Assembly: GCA_019359045.1 (NCBI GenBank)
Contig: JAHHIA010000012.1
Coordinates: 176,941-240,940 of the forward strand
DNA: 64,000 nucleotides
Origin: Scytolyngbya sp. HA4215-MV1
Lineage (GTDB): Bacteria; Cyanobacteriota; Cyanobacteriia; Leptolyngbyales; Leptolyngbyaceae
Direction: 5' to 3'
How positions within the stretch are numbered: position 1 is the first letter of the stretch; every line of letters begins with the position of its first letter. This document shows positions 19,301 through 26,851 of the stretch, one piece after another. The translations under genes were made by a program, and so were the position numbers. The notes below the pieces were generated by a model that was not told the DNA's origin, did not search any database, and worked only from the letters and a program-made list of their open reading frames with translations.

Positions 19301-20427
19301 CGATCGCAGCCAAACGCGCCTGGAAATACTTTGAACGAAACTGGAATCCCCAAACTGGATTGGTCAATGCTGTCGATCAACTTACCTGGACAACCCTCTG
19401 GGATCAGGGCAGTGCCCTTCTGGGGATTCATGCCGGGAGACAACTGGGACTGATGACCGCAGAACGCTTTGATCAACGAATGAATGTGTTACTTAAAACC
19501 CTGGAGACGCTGCCCATTCCTGCCACTGGATTGCCTAACAAAGCTTATAGCACCAGCACCGCACAAATGCGCCAATTAGATGACACGCCCGATCCCAAAG
19601 GCACCAGTGGTTGGTCGGTGCTCGATATTGCGCGTCTTTTAGTGGGATTGAACATCATTAAGCAGCACTATCCCGAATATGGCGATCGCATTCACCACAT
19701 CGTAAAACGTTGGCAACTCCCCAAACTGGTCACAAAAGGCTGGTTGATCGGAGGAATTGCCACGCCGAGCGGTATTCAAGCAGTACAAGAAGGTAGACTG
19801 GGTTATGAACAATACGCTGCTTATGGTTTGCAGCAATGGGGAGTAGAAGCCACTCAGGCATTGCATCACCCACCCGCCAGAACCATCAAAGTGGATGGCG
19901 TACTCCTGCAAGTCGATCAACGGGAGCTGAAAAACTCTGGAGCCAGCAACTACCTCACCAGTGATCCCTATCTGCTCTGGGGACTGGAACTGGGCTGGGC
20001 AGAAATGGTCAAACCACAGGTACAAAATCTGTTCAAAGTTCAGGCGCAACGCTATCAACGCACCAAAATCGTCACCGCAGTCAACGAAGACTCCCTCGAT
20101 CGCCCTCCCTACTTTCTCTACTATAGCGTTTATGCCAATGGGCAACCCTGGCACGCCATCAATGTTCAAGGCAAAGCGTTTCCCCATCTACGATTTGTGA
20201 GTACCAAAGCTGCGTTTGCCTGGAGTGTTTTGATGCAAGGAGATGCCTACGCTAAACTTTTGCGCGATACAGTGCAAAATCTCGCAAATCCCAACCGAGG
20301 CTATTTCTCAGGACGATACGAAGATTCCAGCCTAGGGGAAAATACTTCTATCGACGTCAATACCAATGCCATCATCCTGGAAAGCCTGCTGTATAAAGCG
20401 AGGGGAGAACAGCCCCTAGCACTGTAA
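16348..20427 (+). CDS. Large exported protein with three tandem DUF3131 domains
   Basis: 1359 aa. A signal-like segment (residues about 14-38) precedes three copies of the same domain: about 65-441, 480-860 and 983-1359. Between copies 2 and 3 lies a Pro/Ser/Thr-rich linker of about 120 residues. Shared blocks include AAWQYF, TLWD-type, GWSA(L/A)DIGR-type, GRLGYEEYA-type and NANNYVVSE-type segments. Copies 1 and 3 keep TLWD, but copy 2 reads TLWGLGDYL, and it also differs at YNTVYANG (HSTLVGNG). Copy 2 may therefore be inactive. The start overlaps the preceding gene; it and the preceding single-domain protein give four DUF3131 domains in a row. I infer processing or binding of the polymer made by the synthase encoded next. 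Confidence 0.75.
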   Translation: MGRGSTLNQSPRWVKTVALFLTGVMLAVLSAQAGFGLGIEGAIAQQNRTMPTDQNACAVLTAPLTSEEQGYAKAAWQYFAKNYQPETGFMNATGGYPSGTLWDMGNYLVALNTARWLDLITQKEFDEKLNKFLSTFGSLKLFDEALPNKVYHAANGQMVDYGNNPTPRGIGWSALDIGRILAAFHIIRTCHPQYADWLKGITQRWQIARSLQDDQLYGATVTPDGKTLLVQEGRLGYEEYAVRGYELWGYKADKAKSFQPFQFVDVYGIQIPVDVRDYQKTNANNYVVSESYILDGIEFGWQGEQADYAGRVLEAQRRRYSQTGQLTAVTEDNIDAPPYFIYNTVYANGVPWAAITDQNQPIPQFRSISTKAAFGWHYLYPTNEYAQKVFDAVKNLRSPKDDGYYAGLYEATQKPNTSLTGNTNGLILEILYYKARGNRPLIARGEMASPLTMPPAPIPAVDTPTNTTACPRLSQPLSLVERRYAQAAWQYFRANAQATGLINDRSDFKGVTLWGLGDYLAALRAARTLEVITPNDFDQRIRQLFGTMQQLPLYGGELPNRGYDPWSLQPVDYGGNPVPGGTGWSAADLGRFLAALYGLKTCYPEYTDAVDHIVLDWSYVRVVRDRALNSGTVTQDETGRMLTRTVPETRLGYSEYAARAFQLWGFEVDRAAVGEHYIKTNVEGFEVPVQRQGVPKTSDLAITVSEPFLLYGLEFGFDPQMRSLAEPLFKAQAERFRRTKRFTAANTAAINSPPYILHSTLVGNGQAWANLDAQGNPAKGDRLVSTSVAFALYALFPDESYSRELWQTVTDLYNPQLGYYEGFYETSGKRENNQAANTNSLILQALLYRATRDQPLLRPTSMNSPWWKAIASGDTSRGLPSRKQQTAKFVTEGTQTYWVSTNLASETVLEQSPVATEPIPVPAPSPAALQPTPQPTTTAAQSAIILPLPRPIPSPALPESTSPQPKPEAAQPTKVVPLVSSESDAIAAKRAWKYFERNWNPQTGLVNAVDQLTWTTLWDQGSALLGIHAGRQLGLMTAERFDQRMNVLLKTLETLPIPATGLPNKAYSTSTAQMRQLDDTPDPKGTSGWSVLDIARLLVGLNIIKQHYPEYGDRIHHIVKRWQLPKLVTKGWLIGGIATPSGIQAVQEGRLGYEQYAAYGLQQWGVEATQALHHPPARTIKVDGVLLQVDQRELKNSGASNYLTSDPYLLWGLELGWAEMVKPQVQNLFKVQAQRYQRTKIVTAVNEDSLDRPPYFLYYSVYANGQPWHAINVQGKAFPHLRFVSTKAAFAWSVLMQGDAYAKLLRDTVQNLANPNRGYFSGRYEDSSLGENTSIDVNTNAIILESLLYKARGEQPLAL

Positions 20428-20519
20428 CCGATGCACAGATGGAACTGCTCATATGCATTCTGATTTGAACGAGTGACCGTTGCACTCTATTGCTGACTTC
20501 TACCTATGCTCTAAGAATT

Positions 20520-22496
20520 ATGACCAACCCTGCGACGATTCTTGAAAATTCCCCCTCATTCATTGGCAATTTGCGATCGCGGCTGAAGAAACGCACCCTC
20601 CTGTTTCGCTACCTTGCTGAGATAAACCTGATCTTGGGAGCCTGGTATCTGCAATGGCGTATTGGGCACTCGATCAACTTCAACGCGCTATGGTTGGCAA
20701 TACCACTCCTAGCAGCAGAGATTTACAGCTATCTGGGCGGGGTCATGTTTACGATCGGATTATGGCGACCGCTAGAGCGACAAGTCAGATCATTCGATCA
20801 ACTGTCGCCGCCAATCCATCGTGAAAATTGGGCACTGGTTGATGTATTTATCACCTGTTACAACGAACCGGTTGATTTAGTAGAACAAACCACTCGTGCT
20901 GCACTGGCAATGGATTATCCCGTTACCAAACTACGAGTCTATGTCCTAGATGATGGTAACTCACCAGAAATGCGGGCAATGACCCAGCAGTTGGGGTTAG
21001 AAGATCTCAAATCCCCATTGCTACAAGCAGAAGTTAAGCGAATTAAGGCAGAGCGATCACAATTGGTTGAACAACTCGACCAACTCAAACAAATGATGCC
21101 TGAAGCTGAAGCGGCAGAGCAGTTTGTGCAGAGTATCCCCGAAGCCAGCCAACCGTCAGAGAAGTTTTTGAAAACTTTTCACCACCTGTTGCAACACGGT
21201 TCAAACCACACCAGTATCACAGCTCAATTGAGTGCAGAACAAAGGAAACTGGAAACTACCATTCATCAAAAAGAACTGGAACTCACTGATCTGGTTCGTT
21301 GTCGCTACATTGCCCGTCCTAAACCTGCGGGCAAACCCCATCATGCCAAGGCTGGCAACATTAACTATGCAATTTTCTCAGGCGAAACAACAGGTGAGTT
21401 CATCCTGACCCTGGATGCCGATCACATTCCTAGACGGCAATTTCTCAAACGCATTTTGCCCTATTTCTATACCTACAACCTGGCAAAAGGTCGCTATGAA
21501 AGTAACCAAATTGCCTTTGTACAAACCCCCCAGAATTTCTACAATCTTCCCCCTCACGATCCGTTTGGGCATCGGGCAAACCTGTTTTATGGACCCATTC
21601 AACAAGGAAAAGATGGGCTGAATTCCGCCTTCTATACAGGGACAAATGCAGTTTTGAGACGGGAAGCACTGGTTAGTGTGGGGCTAAAATACTTCTCCGC
21701 AGCATTCGCTAAAGATGAAACTCGCCTGGATGAGTTTGATCTGATTGGAGGCATGTCGAGTAGCAGTATTACCGAAGATATGAATACGGCAATGCGACTG
21801 CATGGAGCAGGGTGGAAATCGATTTACCATAACGAACTGCTAGCAGAAGGATTGGCCCCAGATGATCTTAGTTCGACGCTAAAGCAGCGGCTCCGCTGGG
21901 CACAGGGCACCATCCAGGTATTGTTGCAAGAAAATCCCTGGAAAAAGCCAGGGTTGACCTTCTGGCAACGACTCCAGTATTTCCAAACCATGTACAGCTA
22001 CTTCTCGGGCTTTGCAACGTTTATCTTAATTGTTTGCCCCATTCTTTATTTTTTCACTGGCGTGATTCCAGTCAACGCCTATGGTTCTGATTTTGCGCTG
22101 CACTTTTTTCCAGCTTTTGTGATCAATCGTCTGACTTTTACGGCAGCAACTTGGGGGATTCAAGCAAGTGAAGTATGGAGATCGGAACAGTATGCGATCG
22201 CCCTTTTTCCCCTATTTATTCAGGCAGTGTGGAGCGTCTTCACTAAACGCCCCATCAAATTTCAAGTCACCCCCAAACAAAGACAATCCGGCATCTACTT
22301 GCGTCTAGTTTTACCGCAACTGATCATATTTGGACTAACACTGCTTGGCATTGCTTGGAGTTTGCTACGCTTTGCCATGGGAAGCCTACCAGATCCATGG
22401 GTGCATTTACTCAACAGCGCTTGGGCAATTTATAACCTAAGTTTGTTGTGGGCAGTAATTCGGGCAGCCGTCTGGCAACCCAAAGAAGTTGCTTAA
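20520..22496 (+). CDS. GT2 polysaccharide synthase, BcsA-like, with a coiled-coil insertion
   Basis: 658 aa from the ATG at 20520; a TTG ten codons upstream is less likely. Two N-terminal transmembrane segments are followed by a cytoplasmic GT-A domain: CYNEP, DDG at about 143, the HAKAGNINYA segment at about 274, DAD at about 298, TED at about 418 and QRLRW at about 455, then C-terminal membrane helices. These are the UDP-sugar binding, catalytic base and acceptor motifs of processive beta-glucan synthases such as BcsA. About 130 residues separate DDG from HAKAGN, whereas I recall about 25 in BcsA; the extra part is charged and helical (coiled-coil-like). No PilZ c-di-GMP domain is present. 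The polymer could be cellulose or a related beta-glycan. Confidence 0.8.
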   Translation: MTNPATILENSPSFIGNLRSRLKKRTLLFRYLAEINLILGAWYLQWRIGHSINFNALWLAIPLLAAEIYSYLGGVMFTIGLWRPLERQVRSFDQLSPPIHRENWALVDVFITCYNEPVDLVEQTTRAALAMDYPVTKLRVYVLDDGNSPEMRAMTQQLGLEDLKSPLLQAEVKRIKAERSQLVEQLDQLKQMMPEAEAAEQFVQSIPEASQPSEKFLKTFHHLLQHGSNHTSITAQLSAEQRKLETTIHQKELELTDLVRCRYIARPKPAGKPHHAKAGNINYAIFSGETTGEFILTLDADHIPRRQFLKRILPYFYTYNLAKGRYESNQIAFVQTPQNFYNLPPHDPFGHRANLFYGPIQQGKDGLNSAFYTGTNAVLRREALVSVGLKYFSAAFAKDETRLDEFDLIGGMSSSSITEDMNTAMRLHGAGWKSIYHNELLAEGLAPDDLSSTLKQRLRWAQGTIQVLLQENPWKKPGLTFWQRLQYFQTMYSYFSGFATFILIVCPILYFFTGVIPVNAYGSDFALHFFPAFVINRLTFTAATWGIQASEVWRSEQYAIALFPLFIQAVWSVFTKRPIKFQVTPKQRQSGIYLRLVLPQLIIFGLTLLGIAWSLLRFAMGSLPDPWVHLLNSAWAIYNLSLLWAVIRAAVWQPKEVA

Positions 22497-22585
22497 GCTG
22501 CTGAGAAAGCGATTTTCTGCTCAATCATCGGTACACTATCAATAGTCATGTGAGTATGGTTTCACCAATTACCTTGAGGAGTTTT

Positions 22586-22897
22586 ATGGTCAAAATCATT
22601 CAGCCTGCTGGCATTCTCGATAGTATTAATGGTAATATCCTTCGCCGGGAAGTGATCGACGCAGTAGAAGCAGGCACTAAAACCATTCTGATTGACTGCC
22701 AAGCAGTTGAATTGGTTGATAGTTCTGGGCTGGGAGTGCTGGTAATGTCACTCAAAAAAGTTCGGGATGTTGGCGGAAGGTTAGTGCTTTGTTCCATTAA
22801 TGACCAACTGAGAATGTTGTTGGAACTCACTGACATGGATAGTGTGTTTGAGATTTTTGCTGATCAAGAAGCCTTTAGTGCTACATCCACCTCTTGA
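22586..22897 (+). CDS. STAS-domain anti-anti-sigma factor (RsbV/SpoIIAA type)
   Basis: 103 aa from the ATG at 22586, chosen because GAGGAG lies 5-6 nt upstream; the GTG at 22550 has no site. The single STAS domain ends its second beta strand and helix with VDSSGLGVLVMSL, where the Ser of DSSG is the residue phosphorylated by an RsbW-type kinase. In partner switching, the unphosphorylated form sequesters the kinase. It follows the GT2 gene by 89 bp on the same strand, and an RsbW-like ATPase and a PP2C phosphatase lie within 3 kb, so it is likely to signal in this locus. Confidence 0.85.
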   Translation: MVKIIQPAGILDSINGNILRREVIDAVEAGTKTILIDCQAVELVDSSGLGVLVMSLKKVRDVGGRLVLCSINDQLRMLLELTDMDSVFEIFADQEAFSATSTS

Positions 22898-22934
22898 GCT
22901 TGATTCTAAGGTAGAAAAAAGGTCAAAAAATTGC

Positions 22935-23762
22935 ATGACAGTTCTTACAAATCAGAATGCACTGCCTGAAAGTGAGCATAGAACAGTCATCACGATTCAT
23001 GCTCATGCAGATGACGAAGTGCTTCCAGCAGCCGGTACTCTCTTGCTCATGTCAAAAGCTGGTTGGAAAGTTCATTGCATCGTTTTGACTGATGGTGATC
23101 AATCGAGTTCTCCGATTAAAGGGAAACGGCTCCAAGAGGCAGAAGCAGCAGGCAAGATTATTGGTGCAACCTACGAGTTTCATGATTTAGCTGAGTGCAA
23201 CTTCTCGACTCAAGAGGTAGTCAAGTTAACAGAAGCAGCGATCGATCGCTTAAACCCCGACTTGATCATCACGCATGCTCCCCAGCCTGAGCGATATGGA
23301 CATCGAGATCACGAAGTTTGTGCAATCTCAGTTTCAAATGTTGCGACGCGGAAAAATGTTTCCCTCTGGTACTCAGCTCCTCCGGTTTTTTAACGAGGAT
23401 TTGATCCAAATTTTTTTGTAGATATTACCCCTGTTATTAAGGAGAAGGTAAAAGCGATCGGTTGCTATAATTCGGAAAACACCAAGACCTTCATGCAACT
23501 CGATGCAATCCTAATCTTATCTCGCTTTTGGGCAAGAGAATTAGGTCAACAAGATGGTTACTTTGAGGCTTTTCAAATTTTCCGACAAAGTGTAAATGCA
23601 GATTTCTTCGCAGCTTTATCATCCAATTTAAATTCCAAAAAGATGATAGGAAGAGAATTCAGTAAAAGGCTGGAATTTGGTTCATTTTCGGAGCAAGAGC
23701 CGATAACATCCAGTCTTGACTGGGAAAAATCCAATATCAGTCCAAGTGAATCAATTAATTAA
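22935..23762 (+). pseudogene. PIG-L/LmbE-family deacetylase gene, interrupted by an in-frame stop
   Basis: From the ATG at 22935 the frame encodes an N-terminal PIG-L half: HAHADDEVLPAAGTLLLM (metal ligands His, Asp, Asp), VLTDGD and an HRDH motif for the last ligand. A TAA at 23391-23393 stops it after 152 aa. The same reading frame then continues without a break for 122 codons (RGFDPNFFVDITPVIKEKV, later RFWARELGQQ) to 23762, which reads like the C-terminal half of the same family. The TAA occupies the place of one codon, GAA to TAA being the simplest change. It may be a recent nonsense mutation, a sequencing error, or read through. PIG-L proteins deacetylate N-acetylglucosamine-containing substrates. 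Confidence 0.75.
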
Positions 23763-24915
23763 ATACAAATCGCAACAGAGAACAGTCATCTTCAAAAGGA
23801 GCATGATGATTGACGAGTTGAACCTGTTGTAAAACGTGATCTAAATCGTTAGAATTCGCCAGTTGGGCACATTGAATCAATTGATCAATAAATTCATCTA
23901 AAGTCCAAACGGTGCCATCCTGTTTTCTAATTTCATAAATTCCGTCACTAAAAACGTAGAGAGTGCTGCCTGCTTCAATTTCACAACTCTCAGTCGAATA
24001 TTTTGAATTTGGCATCATCCCAATCGGGGTTCCTCTGGTTTTCAATTTCTGAACTTTAAGCGTTTCAGGCGCGGCACTAGACAAGAGAATCGCAGGTGGA
24101 TGACCCGCACTGGAGTAAGAAAGCGATCGCTTTTGTCGATTGTAAACACCGTACCAGATCGTAAAATATTGATTGTTTTGATTGTCCATTTGAAAGAACT
24201 CATTCAGCACTCTTAAGACCTGGTCAGGCTGATAGAAATTTGCGCCAGATAGAGATTGAGATCTTAATAAATTAAACATTGTAACCGAAGGGAGGGCAGA
24301 GCTTAAGCCATGACCAGAAACGTCCAGTAAGTAAATCAACAAATAGTCCGGATCAAGCCAGTAGTAATCAAAACAATCTCCCCCAAGATGACGAGAAGGT
24401 AAAAAGCGAGAATCAATGTTAATTTTTCCAGTGATTGGCTTAGGTAAAAGAGATCTGACATATTCTGCTGCTTCAGCAAGTTCCGATTCCAAAGCTTGCT
24501 TTTGCAGTTGTAAATCCTGTGCCAGGACTTGTAATTTTTGATTAGATTGGTAGAGGCGTAATCCGGCTCGAACTCTGGCTTTCAACTCGCTAATTTCGAC
24601 TGGCTTAGAAAGAAAGTCATCGGCTCCTGTATCTAAGCCTTGAATTCTATCTTCAACGTCCGATCTTGCGGTCAGTAGAATAAAGAAACTTTGGGAGAGG
24701 GTGCGATCGGCTTTAATACGACGACAGACCTCCAAACCATCCATTTCTTGCATCTGCCAATCACAAATAATGAGCGCTGGTTGATGCTTTTCTGCCAAAT
24801 CAATACCTTCGATTCCACTTCGAGCTAAAATAACTTCATAGCCTTGTTCTTGAAGCTTCTTCTTAAGGATGACTTGCATAACTGGGTCATCATCAATAAT
24901 CAAAATCTGAATCAT
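23755..24915 (-). CDS. Response regulator with PP2C phosphatase output domain (RsbU/SpoIIE-like)
   Basis: 386 aa. Receiver domain (1-120): IIDDDP acidic pocket, phospho-acceptor Asp in IICDWQM, Thr in LLTARS and Lys in LSKPVE. A helical linker (LAQDLQLQKQALESELAEAAEY) leads to a SpoIIE-type PP2C domain with GGDCFDYYWLD, DVSGHGLSSAL, SSAGHPPAIL, SDGIYEI and FEDDCSLL; these acidic residues bind the catalytic metals. Likely role: dephosphorylating the STAS protein when the receiver is phosphorylated. Its stop overlaps the end of the PIG-L frame by 8 bp, in convergent orientation, and the RsbW-like gene diverges 124 bp upstream. The cognate histidine kinase is not in the window. Confidence 0.9.
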   Translation of the reverse strand: MIQILIIDDDPVMQVILKKKLQEQGYEVILARSGIEGIDLAEKHQPALIICDWQMQEMDGLEVCRRIKADRTLSQSFFILLTARSDVEDRIQGLDTGADDFLSKPVEISELKARVRAGLRLYQSNQKLQVLAQDLQLQKQALESELAEAAEYVRSLLPKPITGKINIDSRFLPSRHLGGDCFDYYWLDPDYLLIYLLDVSGHGLSSALPSVTMFNLLRSQSLSGANFYQPDQVLRVLNEFFQMDNQNNQYFTIWYGVYNRQKRSLSYSSAGHPPAILLSSAAPETLKVQKLKTRGTPIGMMPNSKYSTESCEIEAGSTLYVFSDGIYEIRKQDGTVWTLDEFIDQLIQCAQLANSNDLDHVLQQVQLVNHHAPFEDDCSLLRFVFN

Positions 24916-25039
24916 AGGGCAATATTTCTATCTTCACTCTATAAATATATGTGAGTGCTATGATTCTAAATCATTTTTGTCCTGAGATGGAATCGCTGAG
25001 TTTTTTAATTAGTTTTCCAAGAACGGTTAGGGTGTATGA

Positions 25040-25465
25040 ATGATTAACAAAAATCGGATGCAAACAAAATCGACACTCACTGATCTGCATCAAGTTTTAT
25101 GGTGGTTTAATCAGTTAGATCATACAAGCGTGCCTTCCGATGTTTGGATTCAGTGCCAAACAGCATTGGCTGAGGGCTTTACGAATGCCGTTCGCCATGC
25201 ACATCAAGGCATGCCACCCGAAACTCTTATTGACATTGAAGCAAGCATTCAAAAAGATGTGGTAGAAATTCGAATTTGGGATTCTGGTTCTCAGTTTGAT
25301 TTGAATCAAACGCTACAAAGAATGACTGCAACAACCAATAAAGATGCAACTGGTGGGCGAGGTCTGCTCTTGCTTCATCGCATTGCTGATATGCTCAGTT
25401 ATTCCCGCACAGAGGACGATCGTAATTGTTTATTAATTGTTAAACAATACTCAAAAATTCAATAA
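25040..25465 (+). CDS. RsbW-like serine-kinase/ATPase (HATPase_c, anti-sigma type)
   Basis: 141 aa; a compact GHKL ATPase domain without histidine-kinase sequences. N box: AEGFTNAVRHAH; G1 box: IWDSGSQFD; G2 box: TGGRGLLLLHRIAD. This is the arrangement of RsbW/SpoIIAB kinases, which phosphorylate STAS partners and bind sigma factors or other targets. It is divergent from the receiver-PP2C gene with a shared upstream region of 124 bp. With the STAS and PP2C proteins it completes a partner-switching set next to the polysaccharide genes. Confidence 0.85.
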   Translation: MINKNRMQTKSTLTDLHQVLWWFNQLDHTSVPSDVWIQCQTALAEGFTNAVRHAHQGMPPETLIDIEASIQKDVVEIRIWDSGSQFDLNQTLQRMTATTNKDATGGRGLLLLHRIADMLSYSRTEDDRNCLLIVKQYSKIQ

Positions 25466-25510
25466 TCTGGTGTGCTCCCTTTCATTCACAAATCCATAGA
25501 ATTTATTGAT

Positions 25511-26122
25511 TTATGAAGCACCCGTCATCGCTACAGATGGATATTCATCATCCATTGAGGTGCGGAAAAAGAATTGACATCCCCCATAGGTATAAGGGGC
25601 GTGCCCAGACCCCGCAGGAGAACGAATGTAATCTCCAGCACCATAAGTTTCACCCCCGATGATCAAATCTCCCGCCAGCATGTAAATTTCTTCCACAGTG
25701 GCATGGCGATGGAAAGGGTATTGAACACCAGGTTCAGCCTGAAGCACACCTGAAATCTCTCGCTTTTGTTCATCGCGGTGAACGATCGCAATCAAGACCC
25801 CTGACACAGGATGAGGTTGCCATTGAAGATCTTGAGCTCGTACGATCGAAGAAGCAGCGGATTGGGCGATTTCACTAGCCCGTGGGCTGGGAAGCGCCAA
25901 GCCAAGTCGATCGAACAGGCGATTTTTCAAATCCGAGGCAACGGAACCGGATGGAATACTGTAGGGGAGTGCAGTCGTGGCTAACTGATAGCCTGACAAT
26001 TCTTCCTCCAGTTCTGGACAGACAAATACTTGCCGCTCTACCCAATGTCGTTCTGGCTCACTTAAAAGATCGAGCGCATAGAGAGGAGCGAGTTCACAAA
26101 AACAGTAATTGTCAGCCGTCAT
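25511..26122 (-). CDS. ChrR-like anti-sigma/cupin protein
   Basis: 203 aa. The N-terminal 75 residues resemble the anti-sigma domain of ChrR/RskA proteins (ELAPLYALDLLSEPERHWVER), but the HxxxCxxC zinc motif is incomplete: one His, then CPEL instead of a CxxC. Residues 95-200 form a cupin barrel, with metal-binding PFHRHATVEEIYML (His, His, Glu) and GHAPYTY (last His). ChrR proteins respond to singlet oxygen or redox signals and control an ECF sigma factor. No sigma gene adjoins this one, so it may act on a distant partner or have become a stand-alone sensor or enzyme. Confidence 0.65.
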   Translation of the reverse strand: MTADNYCFCELAPLYALDLLSEPERHWVERQVFVCPELEEELSGYQLATTALPYSIPSGSVASDLKNRLFDRLGLALPSPRASEIAQSAASSIVRAQDLQWQPHPVSGVLIAIVHRDEQKREISGVLQAEPGVQYPFHRHATVEEIYMLAGDLIIGGETYGAGDYIRSPAGSGHAPYTYGGCQFFFRTSMDDEYPSVAMTGAS

Positions 26123-26470
26123 TAAATTTATCGTTTCCAGATAAAATTCCGATGCTTCAACCTGGATAAAATCCCCATCGGTATGTATTACAAATCGTTA
26201 ATGCTGTCAACAGCAATCTTTAACTTCTTACATCTTAACTGAATCCGAGCCGTGACGGTATTGTCTATCATCCACGATGCGCCATTCACAAAGATTGCGG
26301 TTACCCCATAACGAAAGATGCTTGGGATACCCTCTCTATTACGTCTACGTCTTTGTGAACGATTCGGATCTGTATGAGATCGAATCATGTTGGCTACTAA
26401 CTGATGAAGCGATCTCAATTCCCAACAAGACAATGACATAATTGCTTTACAGGCTTTTGGGGAGTAGACC
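26123..26470. other. Divergent region between the ChrR-like and DUF2237 genes
   Basis: 348 bp containing the upstream regions of two divergent genes. A 110-codon minus-strand frame (26188-26520) runs through it into the DUF2237 gene; it has no ribosome binding site or family pattern and I reject it. No operator recognised. Confidence 0.45.
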
Positions 26471-26845
26471 ATGTCACAGGCAAGTAACGTATTAGGCGGC
26501 AAGTTGGAGCAATGCAGCACCGCTCCTCTAACGGGATACTATCGGGATGGGTGCTGCAACACAGGCGGCGGAGATTTTGGTGCGCATGTTATTTGTGCCC
26601 AAATGACCGAGGAATTTTTGACCTATACCCAATTAAAAGGCAATGATTTGTCTACCCCTGCGCCCAATTATGGATTTCCGGGATTAAAATCGGGCGATCG
26701 CTGGTGTTTGTGTGCGTCACGCTGGAAAGAAGCATTGGATGATGGAGTTGCACCACCCGTCGTACTGTCTGCAACGCATGCTTCGTCACTGGAGTATGTA
26801 TCATTTGCGGAACTCCAGAAACATGCATTGGATCTGGTGGAATAA
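26471..26845 (+). CDS. DUF2237 family protein
   Basis: 124 aa, with GGGGAG just before the ATG. The block GYYRDGCCNTGGGDFGAHVICA and the later SGDRWCLCASRWKEA and GVAPPVVLSATH are the conserved features of DUF2237, small cytosolic proteins with a Cys-rich start. The name means function unknown, and I would not go further. It is followed 6 bp later by the PdeM-like gene, so both are probably transcribed together. Confidence 0.85.
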   Translation: MSQASNVLGGKLEQCSTAPLTGYYRDGCCNTGGGDFGAHVICAQMTEEFLTYTQLKGNDLSTPAPNYGFPGLKSGDRWCLCASRWKEALDDGVAPPVVLSATHASSLEYVSFAELQKHALDLVE

Positions 26846-26851
26846 TGTCCT

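Noticed and set aside
26188..26520. Minus-strand frame of 110 codons between the ChrR-like and DUF2237 genes
   Set aside because: Basic, irregular composition, runs into the DUF2237 gene, and lacks a ribosome binding site.
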